The notes beneath the pieces are model-generated. The model ran no database searches. It worked only from the letters and a program-made list of their open reading frames with translations, and was not told where the DNA came from. The position numbers and the translations under genes are program-made. Below are positions 5,634-12,705 of a stretch of 15,189 bases of DNA, one piece after another (the first letter of the stretch is position 1; each line of letters opens with the position of its first letter). This stretch comes from Syntrophomonas sp. UBA5314 (GTDB lineage: Bacteria > Bacillota > Syntrophomonadia > Syntrophomonadales > Syntrophomonadaceae). Location: assembly GCA_002410325.1 (NCBI GenBank), contig DHRK01000012.1:16795-31983 (forward strand), given 5' to 3'.

Positions 5634-7763
5634 GTGGAAGAGGACAGAATTTTTGCTCTGGACATTGGGACACGTAAAATACTGGGCCTGGTAATGCAAA
5701 GGCATTCCTCCAGCTACCGGGTGCTGGCCAGTGAAATGATAGAGCATCGGACCAGGGCCATGTACGATGGTCAGATTCATGATGTTGAGGCGGTCGCTCA
5801 GACTATCCGGGAAGTAAAAGAAAAGCTTGAGGAAAGACTGCAGATCCAATTGGAATCAGCGGCGGTGGCCGCCGCCGGGCGCGCTCTCAAAACCGCCCGG
5901 GGCAAAGTCAGCAAACAGCGGACCAATATGGATGAGATAAGCACCCAAGAAGTGAGGGCCATTGAGATTGAAGCCGTGCAGCAGGCTCAGTACCAGTTGG
6001 CCCAAAATGAAGCCGGGGGCAGTGACAACAACTACATCTGCGCCGGGTACAGCGTGGTGGAATACCGCTTGGAAGGACAGGAGCTGGCCAGCCTGGTTGG
6101 TCAGGTGGGCAGCGCGATGGAAGTTGAAATAATCGCCACCTTCCTTCCCCGGGTAGTGGTGGACAGCTTGCTGTCCGCCTTGCGCAAAATCGATCTGGGG
6201 ATTTTCAGTATGACCCTGGAGCCGATAGCCGCCCTTTCGGTGGCCATTCCTCCCGAAATGCGCCTTTTAAATTTGGTGCTGGTGGATATCGGGGCCGGGA
6301 CCTCGGATATAGCGGTGGTCAAGGAAAACACTATTTTTGCTTATGCCATGGTCCCGCTTGGCGGCGACGAACTGACCGAGCATATTGCGGGCCGCTACCT
6401 TTTGGACTTCAATGCTGCCGAGCACTTAAAAAGACAGTTGTCTGGGCAGGACGAAGTTGATCTTGTAGATATCCTGGGAAATCAGACCCGGGTAGCCAGC
6501 AGCGAGGTTATAGAAACGCTGCAGCCGGTCATTGATGAATTGGCAGCCAGTATCGCCGAACAGATAGAGGCCCTCAACCAAAAGAGCCCGGACGCGGTTA
6601 TATGCATTGGGGGAGGAAGCCTTACTCCGGGGCTTCCCGGCCGCATTGCCGAAAAGCTTGATCTGCCCTTAAACCGGGTGGGCATTCGCACTCCGGATCG
6701 CTTCTATCACATAGAGGTGCCGGCCGATTATTTAAAGGGGCCTCAGGGAGTCACTCCCCTGGGTATAGCCTATAATTCCTTTACCTCTCCCCCGGTCCCA
6801 TTTATTAAGGTGCGGGTCAACGAACGAGAAGTAGCCTTATGGAATATCGGGGAGCTCAGTGTGGGAACCGCTCTGCTAAATTCGGGAATCGCTTTAAACA
6901 ATATTTTTGGAAAACCCGGATTGGGAAAGACCATTATGGTCAACGGGCAGGTGCGCCAGTTTAAAGGGGAACTGGGCGGGCCTCCCCACATAACGGTTAA
7001 CGGACGGGAGGAACAACTTGAGACTCCCATTCAGAACGGGGATCGTATAGAGTTCCGCCGGGGCCAGGACGGCAAGCCGGCGATTGTAAAGATGAGGGAT
7101 CTGCTGCCCTTTACCGAGATGTATGTTACGGTTAACGGAGAAAAAATGAAGCTCAAGACCAGCGTTAATGTTGATGACCGTCCGGGACATGATGAGGATG
7201 AAATCCCCGACCGGGCCCGGGTGGATTACCGGCGTTTTAACAGCCTGGCCGATGTTCTGGCTGCTGCGGGAGTGCCCGACCATATCCTAACCGAGAGAGT
7301 CTATCGCTATTATCTCAATGGGCAGGAAAACCTGCTGCGCTGGCGTCCGCTCAGGGTTACGGTAAACGGTAAGGAAGGACGTATGGATCAAAATGTAGAT
7401 CACCAGGCTGACATTCAGTATACCATCACCCAGTTGCGGCCCCGGCTGCGGGACATTTTAGGTAATAGTGAAGCCTGGGATCTGAATGTTACGGTAAATG
7501 ACAAAAGGATATCGCTAAAAGGCAAGGGAGCAACCATTTTTATGAATGACCGGGTAGTGGATTTGGATCACGAAATAGAGGAAGAAGCCCGCATAAAGGT
7601 AGATAAAACGAAGAACTATGCTATCTTGAGCGACGTTCTGGGGGTGATCGACATCAAGCGCAACTCGCGCGGCCGGCTGATTATGCGGGTTGACGGTGAA
7701 AATGCCGGCTATACCACCCCTATTTTTGAAAACAGTGTAGTAGAGTTCTATTGGAAAGAGTGA
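5634..7763 (+). CDS. FtsA-superfamily actin-like protein with a long C-terminal beta-grasp-like extension
   Basis: Residues 1-385 (of 709) are an FtsA-type actin fold: phosphate-1 FALDIGTRKILGLV (7-20), a 1C-like segment about 70-165 including AAAGRALKTARGKV, phosphate-2 LVDIGAGTSDIAVV (216-229), and adenosine loop ICIGGGSLTPGL (323-334). About 324 further residues follow, which FtsA lacks. They contain recurrent [VI]-x-V-N-[GDE] strands at about 393, 434, 453, 498, 575 and 619, and a late VDG at 687. There are two helix-like phrases, SLADVLAAAGVP (537-548) and ILSDVLGVIDI (664-674). I read this as three tandem ThiS/MoaD-like beta-grasp modules (about 390-480, 496-600, 617-709). No FtsA-like amphipathic membrane helix is seen at the C-terminus. 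The GTG at 5634 is chosen because AGGAGAGG (5621-5628) lies just before it; ATGs at 5598 and 5613 have no ribosome site. It follows tagA by 46 nt. A role in division or envelope morphogenesis is inference. It is not canonical ftsA, as no ftsZ neighbour is visible. Confidence 0.8.
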   Translation: MEEDRIFALDIGTRKILGLVMQRHSSSYRVLASEMIEHRTRAMYDGQIHDVEAVAQTIREVKEKLEERLQIQLESAAVAAAGRALKTARGKVSKQRTNMDEISTQEVRAIEIEAVQQAQYQLAQNEAGGSDNNYICAGYSVVEYRLEGQELASLVGQVGSAMEVEIIATFLPRVVVDSLLSALRKIDLGIFSMTLEPIAALSVAIPPEMRLLNLVLVDIGAGTSDIAVVKENTIFAYAMVPLGGDELTEHIAGRYLLDFNAAEHLKRQLSGQDEVDLVDILGNQTRVASSEVIETLQPVIDELAASIAEQIEALNQKSPDAVICIGGGSLTPGLPGRIAEKLDLPLNRVGIRTPDRFYHIEVPADYLKGPQGVTPLGIAYNSFTSPPVPFIKVRVNEREVALWNIGELSVGTALLNSGIALNNIFGKPGLGKTIMVNGQVRQFKGELGGPPHITVNGREEQLETPIQNGDRIEFRRGQDGKPAIVKMRDLLPFTEMYVTVNGEKMKLKTSVNVDDRPGHDEDEIPDRARVDYRRFNSLADVLAAAGVPDHILTERVYRYYLNGQENLLRWRPLRVTVNGKEGRMDQNVDHQADIQYTITQLRPRLRDILGNSEAWDLNVTVNDKRISLKGKGATIFMNDRVVDLDHEIEEEARIKVDKTKNYAILSDVLGVIDIKRNSRGRLIMRVDGENAGYTTPIFENSVVEFYWKE

Positions 7764-7788
7764 AACATCAGTATAGGGAAAACTTACC

Positions 7789-7813
7789 AGGCCCTTTGAC
7801 GGGGCCTTTTTGT
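7789..7813 (+). terminator. Rho-independent terminator after the FtsA-like gene
   Basis: AGGCCC (7789-7794) pairs with GGGCCT (7802-7807) around a 7-nt loop and runs into a T-rich tail (TTTTGTTTG). It lies 26 nt after the stop codon and isolates the stress operon from the tagA/FtsA-like pair. Confidence 0.85.
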
Positions 7814-7906
7814 TTGCTTTTAAGGAGATTGTATAGAAATATGGAGCATTGGTGAAAAATATTGAAATAAACGTTTGCCAATCCCGTTAATAAGCTGAGA
7901 GCAGGA

Positions 7907-7935
7907 TTGGAGATTTAATTGTAAAACTATAAAAT
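7907..7935 (+). promoter_or_regulatory. Candidate sigma-A promoter of the ctsR operon
   Basis: TAAAAT (7930-7935) matches five of six -10 positions. TTGGAG (7907-7912), a poor -35 sharing TTG, lies 17 nt upstream. Transcription would start around 7942, directly at the CtsR operator, so bound repressor would block it. A 7-bp inverted repeat, CCAATCC (7878-7884) with GGATTGG (7904-7910), overlaps the -35. Its meaning is unknown. Confidence 0.5.
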
Positions 7936-7942
7936 TAATTAA

Positions 7943-7959
7943 AGTCAAAAATAGTCAAA
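7943..7959 (+). promoter_or_regulatory. CtsR operator (tandem heptamer)
   Basis: Two exact AGTCAAA heptamers (7943-7949 and 7953-7959) are separated by AAT. This fits the known CtsR box RGTCAAA-NAN-RGTCAAA at every position. The second heptamer overlaps the AAAGAGG ribosome site (7957-7963) of ctsR, so the arrangement is autoregulatory. It is the only full box I see in the window. Confidence 0.92.
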
Positions 7960-7972
7960 GAGGCGTTGCATT

Positions 7973-8407
7973 ATGAGGAGAAGCCTGGCAGATAAGATTG
8001 AACAGTACATCAAGGTATTGATCGAAAAAAGTGGTGCAGGACAGATTGAAATCCAGCGTTCTGAACTGGCTGAAACCTTTTCCTGCGTGCCTTCTCAGGT
8101 AACCTATGTCATCAGCACCCGGTTTACGCAAGAGGAAGGCTATTTGACCGAAAGCCGCCGAGGGGGAAACGGTTTTGTACGAATAACCCGAACGCAATGG
8201 AGCGATAAAATCAATAATTCATTAAACCGGAATCAGATTAAAAACTATCTGGATGATCTGTTAAAAAGACAACTCATCGGAAATCAGGAATACAACATGC
8301 TGGTTTACATGGTTGAGTCGGCCTCGCAGGGTCTGGCTGCGGAACAACAAAACCATCTGTTCCAGGTAATAATCAGCGCGCTCGGTAAATATACTAGCAG
8401 TCTGTAA
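7973..8407 (+). CDS. ctsR: CtsR, transcriptional repressor of class III stress genes
   Basis: CtsR is a dimeric winged-helix repressor of clp protease genes. It loses DNA affinity at high temperature, and in some species it is cleared after McsB action. The 144-residue protein has an N-terminal helix-turn-helix (about 29-51, with SELAETFSCVPSQVTYVIS) and the wing YLTESRRGGNGFVRIT (57-72). The wing carries Arg62 and Arg63, the position of the arginine that McsB phosphorylates in the Geobacillus protein. The C-terminal half (about 78-144) is the helical dimerisation domain, containing LDDLLKRQLIG. Length is slightly below the B. subtilis 154. The ATG at 7973 lies 9 nt after AAAGAGG. It is the first gene of the operon and has the CtsR operator directly upstream. 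Confidence 0.97.
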   Translation: MRRSLADKIEQYIKVLIEKSGAGQIEIQRSELAETFSCVPSQVTYVISTRFTQEEGYLTESRRGGNGFVRITRTQWSDKINNSLNRNQIKNYLDDLLKRQLIGNQEYNMLVYMVESASQGLAAEQQNHLFQVIISALGKYTSSL

Positions 8408-8448
8408 TTAAAGTTTAGGTGTTACAGACTACTAATTCCGGTCTGTAA
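8400..8448 (+). repeat. Three-copy 8-mer forming two alternative hairpins between ctsR and mcsA
   Basis: GTCTGTAA occurs at 8400-8407 (it contains the ctsR stop) and at 8441-8448. Its exact reverse complement TTACAGAC lies between them at 8422-8429. The middle copy can pair with either flank: an upstream hairpin (loop 14 nt) or a downstream one (loop 11 nt), never both. The downstream stem ends just 6 nt before the G-rich ribosome site (GGGGG 8455-8459) of mcsA. No T-run follows either stem, so neither looks like a terminator. An effect on mRNA processing or mcsA translation is conjecture. Confidence 0.7.
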
Positions 8449-8468
8449 GCTATAGGGGGCGTTTACCT

Positions 8469-8972
8469 ATGTATTGTGATCAATGCAAACAAAAACCGGC
8501 CAGCGTTCACGTGACGCATATGTACAATGGCCAGAAAATAGAGTCCCACCTGTGCAGCGAATGCGCCGCTCAAAAGGGCGCCTGGATGTTCGATATGGGC
8601 AACAGTCTCAGTATACCCCACTTGCTGGGAAGTATTTTCGGCAATGACCTTCAGGAAATGGCCGGCCCCAGTTATGAAGCTACCTGCCCCAACTGCGGCA
8701 TGACCTTTTCCAATATAAAACATGTTGGAAAACTGGGCTGCTCGGAGTGCTACACCGCTTTTGAACAGGAGCTGGAACCTACTTTGCGGAGGATCAGCGG
8801 CAGCAGCAAGCACGTCGGCAAAATACCGGCCAGGAGCGGCCAACAGCTGGTTTTGCGCAAGCAGATCGAGGATTTGAAAACCAGGCTGCAGCAGTGCGTT
8901 TCCAGCGAAAAGTATGAGGAAGCGGTAGAAATACGGGATGCCATAAAAGAGCTAGAGAAGAATTTGGAGTAG
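8469..8972 (+). CDS. mcsA: McsA, zinc-binding activator of the McsB arginine kinase
   Basis: McsA binds and activates McsB and links redox or metal stress to the Clp system. The 167-residue protein has four CxxC pairs (C3/C6, C29/C32, C73/C76, C91/C94) that should bind two zinc ions, and a C-terminal UVR helical-pair motif (about 129-164, LRKQIEDLKTRLQQ ... EEAVEIRDAIKELEK). The same UVR motif recurs in the middle domain of ClpC downstream. Length is close to the B. subtilis 185. The ATG at 8469 follows a GGGGG ribosome site (8455-8459). It sits 61 nt after ctsR and 13 nt before mcsB. All zinc ligands are intact. Confidence 0.95.
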   Translation: MYCDQCKQKPASVHVTHMYNGQKIESHLCSECAAQKGAWMFDMGNSLSIPHLLGSIFGNDLQEMAGPSYEATCPNCGMTFSNIKHVGKLGCSECYTAFEQELEPTLRRISGSSKHVGKIPARSGQQLVLRKQIEDLKTRLQQCVSSEKYEEAVEIRDAIKELEKNLE

Positions 8973-8985
8973 GGAGGGTTCCCCC

Positions 8986-10089
8986 TTGAGCCTGCAGCAG
9001 CTTTTAAATGACAGCTATGTTTACTGGATGAATGCCGATGAAGGTCCGGAATCGGATATTGTAATCAGCAGCCGGATCAGACTGGCCCGAAACTTGAAAA
9101 ATATACCTTTCCCTCACCAGTTAAACCAGGAAACGGGGGTAAAATGCCTGGCTGAGATTGAATCAGCCTGGCGTAAAATCGAGGATCCCCGGATTAGGGA
9201 CATGGAGCTTGTGACTTTTGATCGCCTGCCCGGGCTGGATCGCCAGATCCTTATGGAGAAACACCTTATCAGTCCCATTCATGCTGAATCAGACGCTCCC
9301 TTTCGGGGAGTTGTAATCAATGACAACGGGTCCCTGTGCACCATGCTGAACGAAGAGGATCACCTGCGCATACAGTGCTTCCTGCCCGGTCTTCAGATAA
9401 AGGAATGTTATAACCGGGTTCAGGCTTTAGACAATGGATTGGAAGACGGCCTGGACTATGCGTTTGATTCGCGTTGCGGGTTTCTCACTTCCTGTCCGAC
9501 CAATGTGGGAACCGGCATGCGGGCGTCGGTCATGCTCCACCTTCCGGCTATGGTGTTGAGCGGCCAGATAAAAGTCATCATTCATAATTTATCCCAGTTG
9601 GGTATGGCGGTTAGGGGGCTGTATGGTGAGGGAACCGAAGTAGTAGGCAACCTGTTTCAGCTGTCCAACCAGATTACCCTGGGCCAGAGTGAAGAGGACA
9701 TAAATCACAACCTTACCACCATCACCTATCGCCTGGTTGAACAGGAACGGCTGACCAGGGAAAAGCTGAAAGCGGATATGCCCTATCAATTGGAAGACAG
9801 TATTGGACGGGCTTTTGGGATTTTAACCAACGCGCGTATAATGACCTCCAATGAAGCCCTGGCTTTACTCTCCAACGTGCGTTTGGGAGTGGATATGGGA
9901 ACGATAAGAGGCTTGGGCAAAAAAGCCCTTAATGAATTGGTGGTAGCCATAAGACCAGCCCATTTGCAGAAAAAAGTAGGGCGGGAGATGGACCCCTTCA
10001 ACCGTGATCTTATCAGAGCCCAGGTTATCAAGGAAAGATTTCCTCATTGGCCGATCGACGAGCACAATGTAATAGAGGGAGGTAGTTAA
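8986..10089 (+). CDS. mcsB: McsB, protein-arginine kinase
   Basis: McsB phosphorylates arginine side chains on misfolded proteins; phosphoarginine is the degradation tag read by ClpC-ClpP. The 367-residue protein shows the phosphagen-kinase core: DIVISSRIRLARNL (24-37, nucleotide-binding arginines), LNEEDHLRIQ (121-130), TSCPTNVGTGMRAS (168-181, with the active-site Cys170 and NVGTG loop), EGTEVVGNLFQLSN (215-228), and NARIMTSNEALALLSNVRLG (282-301). The C-terminal motif NRDLIRAQ (339-346) is the RDxxRA site that binds phosphoarginine and controls oligomer state in the Geobacillus enzyme. The start is a TTG at 8986, placed 8 nt after GGGAGG (8972-8977); no ATG fits. The stop lies one base before the clpC ATG, so the two are probably translationally coupled. 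Confidence 0.96.
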   Translation: MSLQQLLNDSYVYWMNADEGPESDIVISSRIRLARNLKNIPFPHQLNQETGVKCLAEIESAWRKIEDPRIRDMELVTFDRLPGLDRQILMEKHLISPIHAESDAPFRGVVINDNGSLCTMLNEEDHLRIQCFLPGLQIKECYNRVQALDNGLEDGLDYAFDSRCGFLTSCPTNVGTGMRASVMLHLPAMVLSGQIKVIIHNLSQLGMAVRGLYGEGTEVVGNLFQLSNQITLGQSEEDINHNLTTITYRLVEQERLTREKLKADMPYQLEDSIGRAFGILTNARIMTSNEALALLSNVRLGVDMGTIRGLGKKALNELVVAIRPAHLQKKVGREMDPFNRDLIRAQVIKERFPHWPIDEHNVIEGGS

Positions 10090-10090
10090 A

Positions 10091-12577
10091 ATGTTCAGAC
10101 GCTTTACGCAAAGGGCCCGGAACGCCGTTTTACATGCGCAGGAGGAAGCCCGCCAGTTAAATCATCCGGCTATAGGTACCGAACACATCTTATTGGGCCT
10201 TTTAAAGGAGGGTGAAGGAGTAGGCGCCAGAGCTTTGACCAATATAGGAGTTGATTTGGAAAAGGTCCGTAGCGAGGTGAATCTGGTTCTGGGCCAGAGC
10301 AGCGAGGGCGGGGAAAAACCGGCCGGAGATCTGCCTATAACTCCGCGGGCCAAAAAGGTATTTAATCTGGCTTTTGATGAAGCCCGCTTGCAGGGGGTCA
10401 ATTATGTCGGTACAGAGCATCTTCTTCTGGCGGTTTTACGTGAAGAGGAAGGAACGGCCGGGCAGGTTCTCCTGTCTATGGGGGTTAAGCTGGAGGAAGT
10501 GCGCGAACAGGTCATGGCCCTGTTGGGAGGAGACAACCAGAACAACTACGCCCAGGGCAACAACTACCAGGAACCGCAGGCCAACCAGGGTGCCCCTCCT
10601 CAGACCAAGCGCAAGAATAAAAGCAAAACCCCTACCCTGGACAATTTCAGCCGCGATCTGACGGCTGATGCCAGTGAGGGCCGCCTCGATCCGGTTATAG
10701 GACGCAACAAGGAGATCGAGCGGGTTGTTCAGGTCTTGTCGCGCCGCACTAAAAACAATCCGGTGCTCATAGGGGATCCGGGGGTAGGCAAAACCGCCAT
10801 TGTTGAGGGTCTGGCTCAGAGGATTGTGGAAAACCAGGTGCCCGAAATTCTAAGCAACAAAAGGGTTATTGCCCTGGATCTCTCGGCTATGATTGCCGGA
10901 ACCAAATACCGGGGCGAGTTCGAAGAGCGTTTAACCAAGATCGTCAATGAAATACGCTCGGCGGGAGATGTCATCGTATTTATCGACGAACTGCATACCA
11001 TAGTCGGTGCGGGCGCTGCCGAAGGCGCGATAGATGCGGCCAATATTCTAAAACCCTCCTTGGCCAGGGGCGAGTTCCAGTGCGTGGGCGCTACCACCCT
11101 GAATGAATACCGCAAGCATATTGAAAAGGATGCCGCTTTAGAAAGGCGGTTCCAGCCTATTCTGGTGGACGAACCCACGATTGAAGAAAGCATCGCTATT
11201 TTACAGGGTTTAAGGGATCGCTATGAAGCTCATCACGGGGTAAAAATAAGCGATGAGGCCATAGAAAACGCGGTGCGCCTTTCGGCTCGTTATATAACCG
11301 ACCGTTTTCTGCCGGACAAGGCGATTGACCTGATTGATGAAGCGTCATCCCGGGTTCGCCTGGCCAACTATATAGTGCCTGACTCTTTAAAAGCCAAGGA
11401 ACAGCAGTATAAAGACGTCTGCCATGAAAAAGAGGAAGCGATCAACGCTCAGGAATATGAAAAAGCGGCCCAGCTGCGCGATGAAGAGCAGAGGATCAAA
11501 GATGAGATCGAAAGCGAGCGCAAAGAATGGGTGAACCAGAGAAATCTTAAAGTAGGTTCGGTGACCGAGGATGAAATTGCCAATATAGTTTCAAGCTGGA
11601 CGGGCATTCCGATCATCAAGCTCACCAAGGAAGAGAGCGAGCGATTGGTAAACCTGGAGCAGATTTTGCACCAGCGGGTGGTAGGCCAGGATGAGGCGGT
11701 GGGAGCAGTGGCGACCGCAATTAAAAGGGGCCGGGCCGGTTTAAAGAATCCCAAACGGCCGGTCGGATCATTCATTTTCCTGGGGCCCACCGGGGTGGGA
11801 AAAACCGAGTTGGCCAGGGCCCTGGCCGAGGCCATGTTCGGCAGTGAAGAATCCATAATCCGGCTGGATATGTCCGAATACATGGAGAAGCATGCCGTTT
11901 CCAGGATGATAGGCTCACCTCCCGGCTACGTTGGATATGATGAAGGCGGCCAGCTCACTGAAAAGGTGAGAAGAAAGCCCTACTCGGTTATCCTGCTGGA
12001 CGAGATCGAGAAAGCCCATCCGGACGTTTTTAATATATTGCTGCAGGTTCTGGAAGATGGCCGCCTGACCGATGGCCAGGGCCGGACTGTCGATTTTCGC
12101 AACACGGTTGTCATTATGACCTCCAATGTGGGAGCGGAATCGATCAAAAACAGCCGCAAGGTAGGCTTCAACAGCAAGACCGATGCCTCGGCCTCTTATG
12201 AAGAAATGAAGGAAAGGGTTCTGGAACAGATGAAGCACACCTTCCGGCCGGAATTCATCAACCGGGTGGATGAGATGATCGTTTTCCAGAGCCTCAACGA
12301 TGAGGAGTTAAAACAGGTGATTGAACTGCTGCTGAAAGAACTCACCGAACGCATGAAGGAAAACGGCTATGAGCTGGAAGTGAGCGAAGCGGTCAAGAGC
12401 ATGATCCTGCAAAAGGGTTATGATCCCAAGTTTGGAGCCCGCCCCTTAAAAAGGGCTATCCAAAAGCTGCTTGAGGATGCCATAGCCGAAGAAATCCTCA
12501 AAAAGACCGTCAACTTCGGTGATCGGGTTACAGCTGATGTAGAAAACGATGCCATCGTAATAAACCGGGCGTCTTAA
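10091..12577 (+). CDS. clpC: ClpC, AAA+ unfoldase of the ClpCP protease
   Basis: ClpC unfolds tagged or adaptor-delivered proteins and threads them into ClpP. The 828 residues follow the family layout. An N-terminal double Clp_N domain (1-145) includes NHPAIGTEHILLGLLKEG and its repeat NYVGTEHLLLAVLREEEG. A Gln/Asn-rich linker (149-182) follows. The first AAA domain has Walker A GDPGVGKT (228-235), Walker B VIVFIDE (294-300) and the Arg-finger region ERRFQP (351-356). The middle domain carries a UVR motif (about 445-480). The second AAA domain has GPTGVGKT (565-572), VILLDE (633-638) and sensor region IMTSNVGA. KVGFN (690-694) is the ClpP-docking VGF loop, which marks it as ClpP-partnered rather than ClpB-like. 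GGGAGG just inside the mcsB end serves the ATG at 10091. Length is normal (B. subtilis 810). Confidence 0.97.
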   Translation: MFRRFTQRARNAVLHAQEEARQLNHPAIGTEHILLGLLKEGEGVGARALTNIGVDLEKVRSEVNLVLGQSSEGGEKPAGDLPITPRAKKVFNLAFDEARLQGVNYVGTEHLLLAVLREEEGTAGQVLLSMGVKLEEVREQVMALLGGDNQNNYAQGNNYQEPQANQGAPPQTKRKNKSKTPTLDNFSRDLTADASEGRLDPVIGRNKEIERVVQVLSRRTKNNPVLIGDPGVGKTAIVEGLAQRIVENQVPEILSNKRVIALDLSAMIAGTKYRGEFEERLTKIVNEIRSAGDVIVFIDELHTIVGAGAAEGAIDAANILKPSLARGEFQCVGATTLNEYRKHIEKDAALERRFQPILVDEPTIEESIAILQGLRDRYEAHHGVKISDEAIENAVRLSARYITDRFLPDKAIDLIDEASSRVRLANYIVPDSLKAKEQQYKDVCHEKEEAINAQEYEKAAQLRDEEQRIKDEIESERKEWVNQRNLKVGSVTEDEIANIVSSWTGIPIIKLTKEESERLVNLEQILHQRVVGQDEAVGAVATAIKRGRAGLKNPKRPVGSFIFLGPTGVGKTELARALAEAMFGSEESIIRLDMSEYMEKHAVSRMIGSPPGYVGYDEGGQLTEKVRRKPYSVILLDEIEKAHPDVFNILLQVLEDGRLTDGQGRTVDFRNTVVIMTSNVGAESIKNSRKVGFNSKTDASASYEEMKERVLEQMKHTFRPEFINRVDEMIVFQSLNDEELKQVIELLLKELTERMKENGYELEVSEAVKSMILQKGYDPKFGARPLKRAIQKLLEDAIAEEILKKTVNFGDRVTADVENDAIVINRAS

Positions 12578-12705
12578 TACAGCATAATTTAAATGGGAGC
12601 CAAAAGCGGCATAATTAAAGTTTTTTTGTGGAATAAGCGATAGAAATCATTATCGGGATATAGCAAATTTAACCAGTAGAAGTAGCATATAATGAAGGGG
12701 ATAAG
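12578..12705 (+). other. Leader between clpC and radA, no gene
   Basis: The 128-base AT-rich spacer has no strong terminator. A run of seven T (12621-12627) follows only a 3-bp stem (GCC/GGC), so readthrough from clpC into radA is likely. GCATAATT occurs twice (12582-12589, 12609-12616). TATAAT at 12688-12693 is a perfect -10 hexamer, but it is too close to the radA ribosome site and has no -35. I see no convincing separate radA promoter. Confidence 0.5.

Noticed and set aside
10374..10661. 95-codon + strand open frame inside clpC
   Set aside because: It is an out-of-frame shadow of the ClpC N-domain, rich in Arg and Trp, as expected from GC-rich frame shifts.
12582..12616. Direct repeat GCATAATT, two copies 27 nt apart
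   Set aside because: It is short, AT-rich and has no third copy. It could easily be chance.
12688..12693. Perfect TATAAT before radA
   Set aside because: There is no -35 at the right distance. A start from it would leave almost no leader and cut off the ribosome site.
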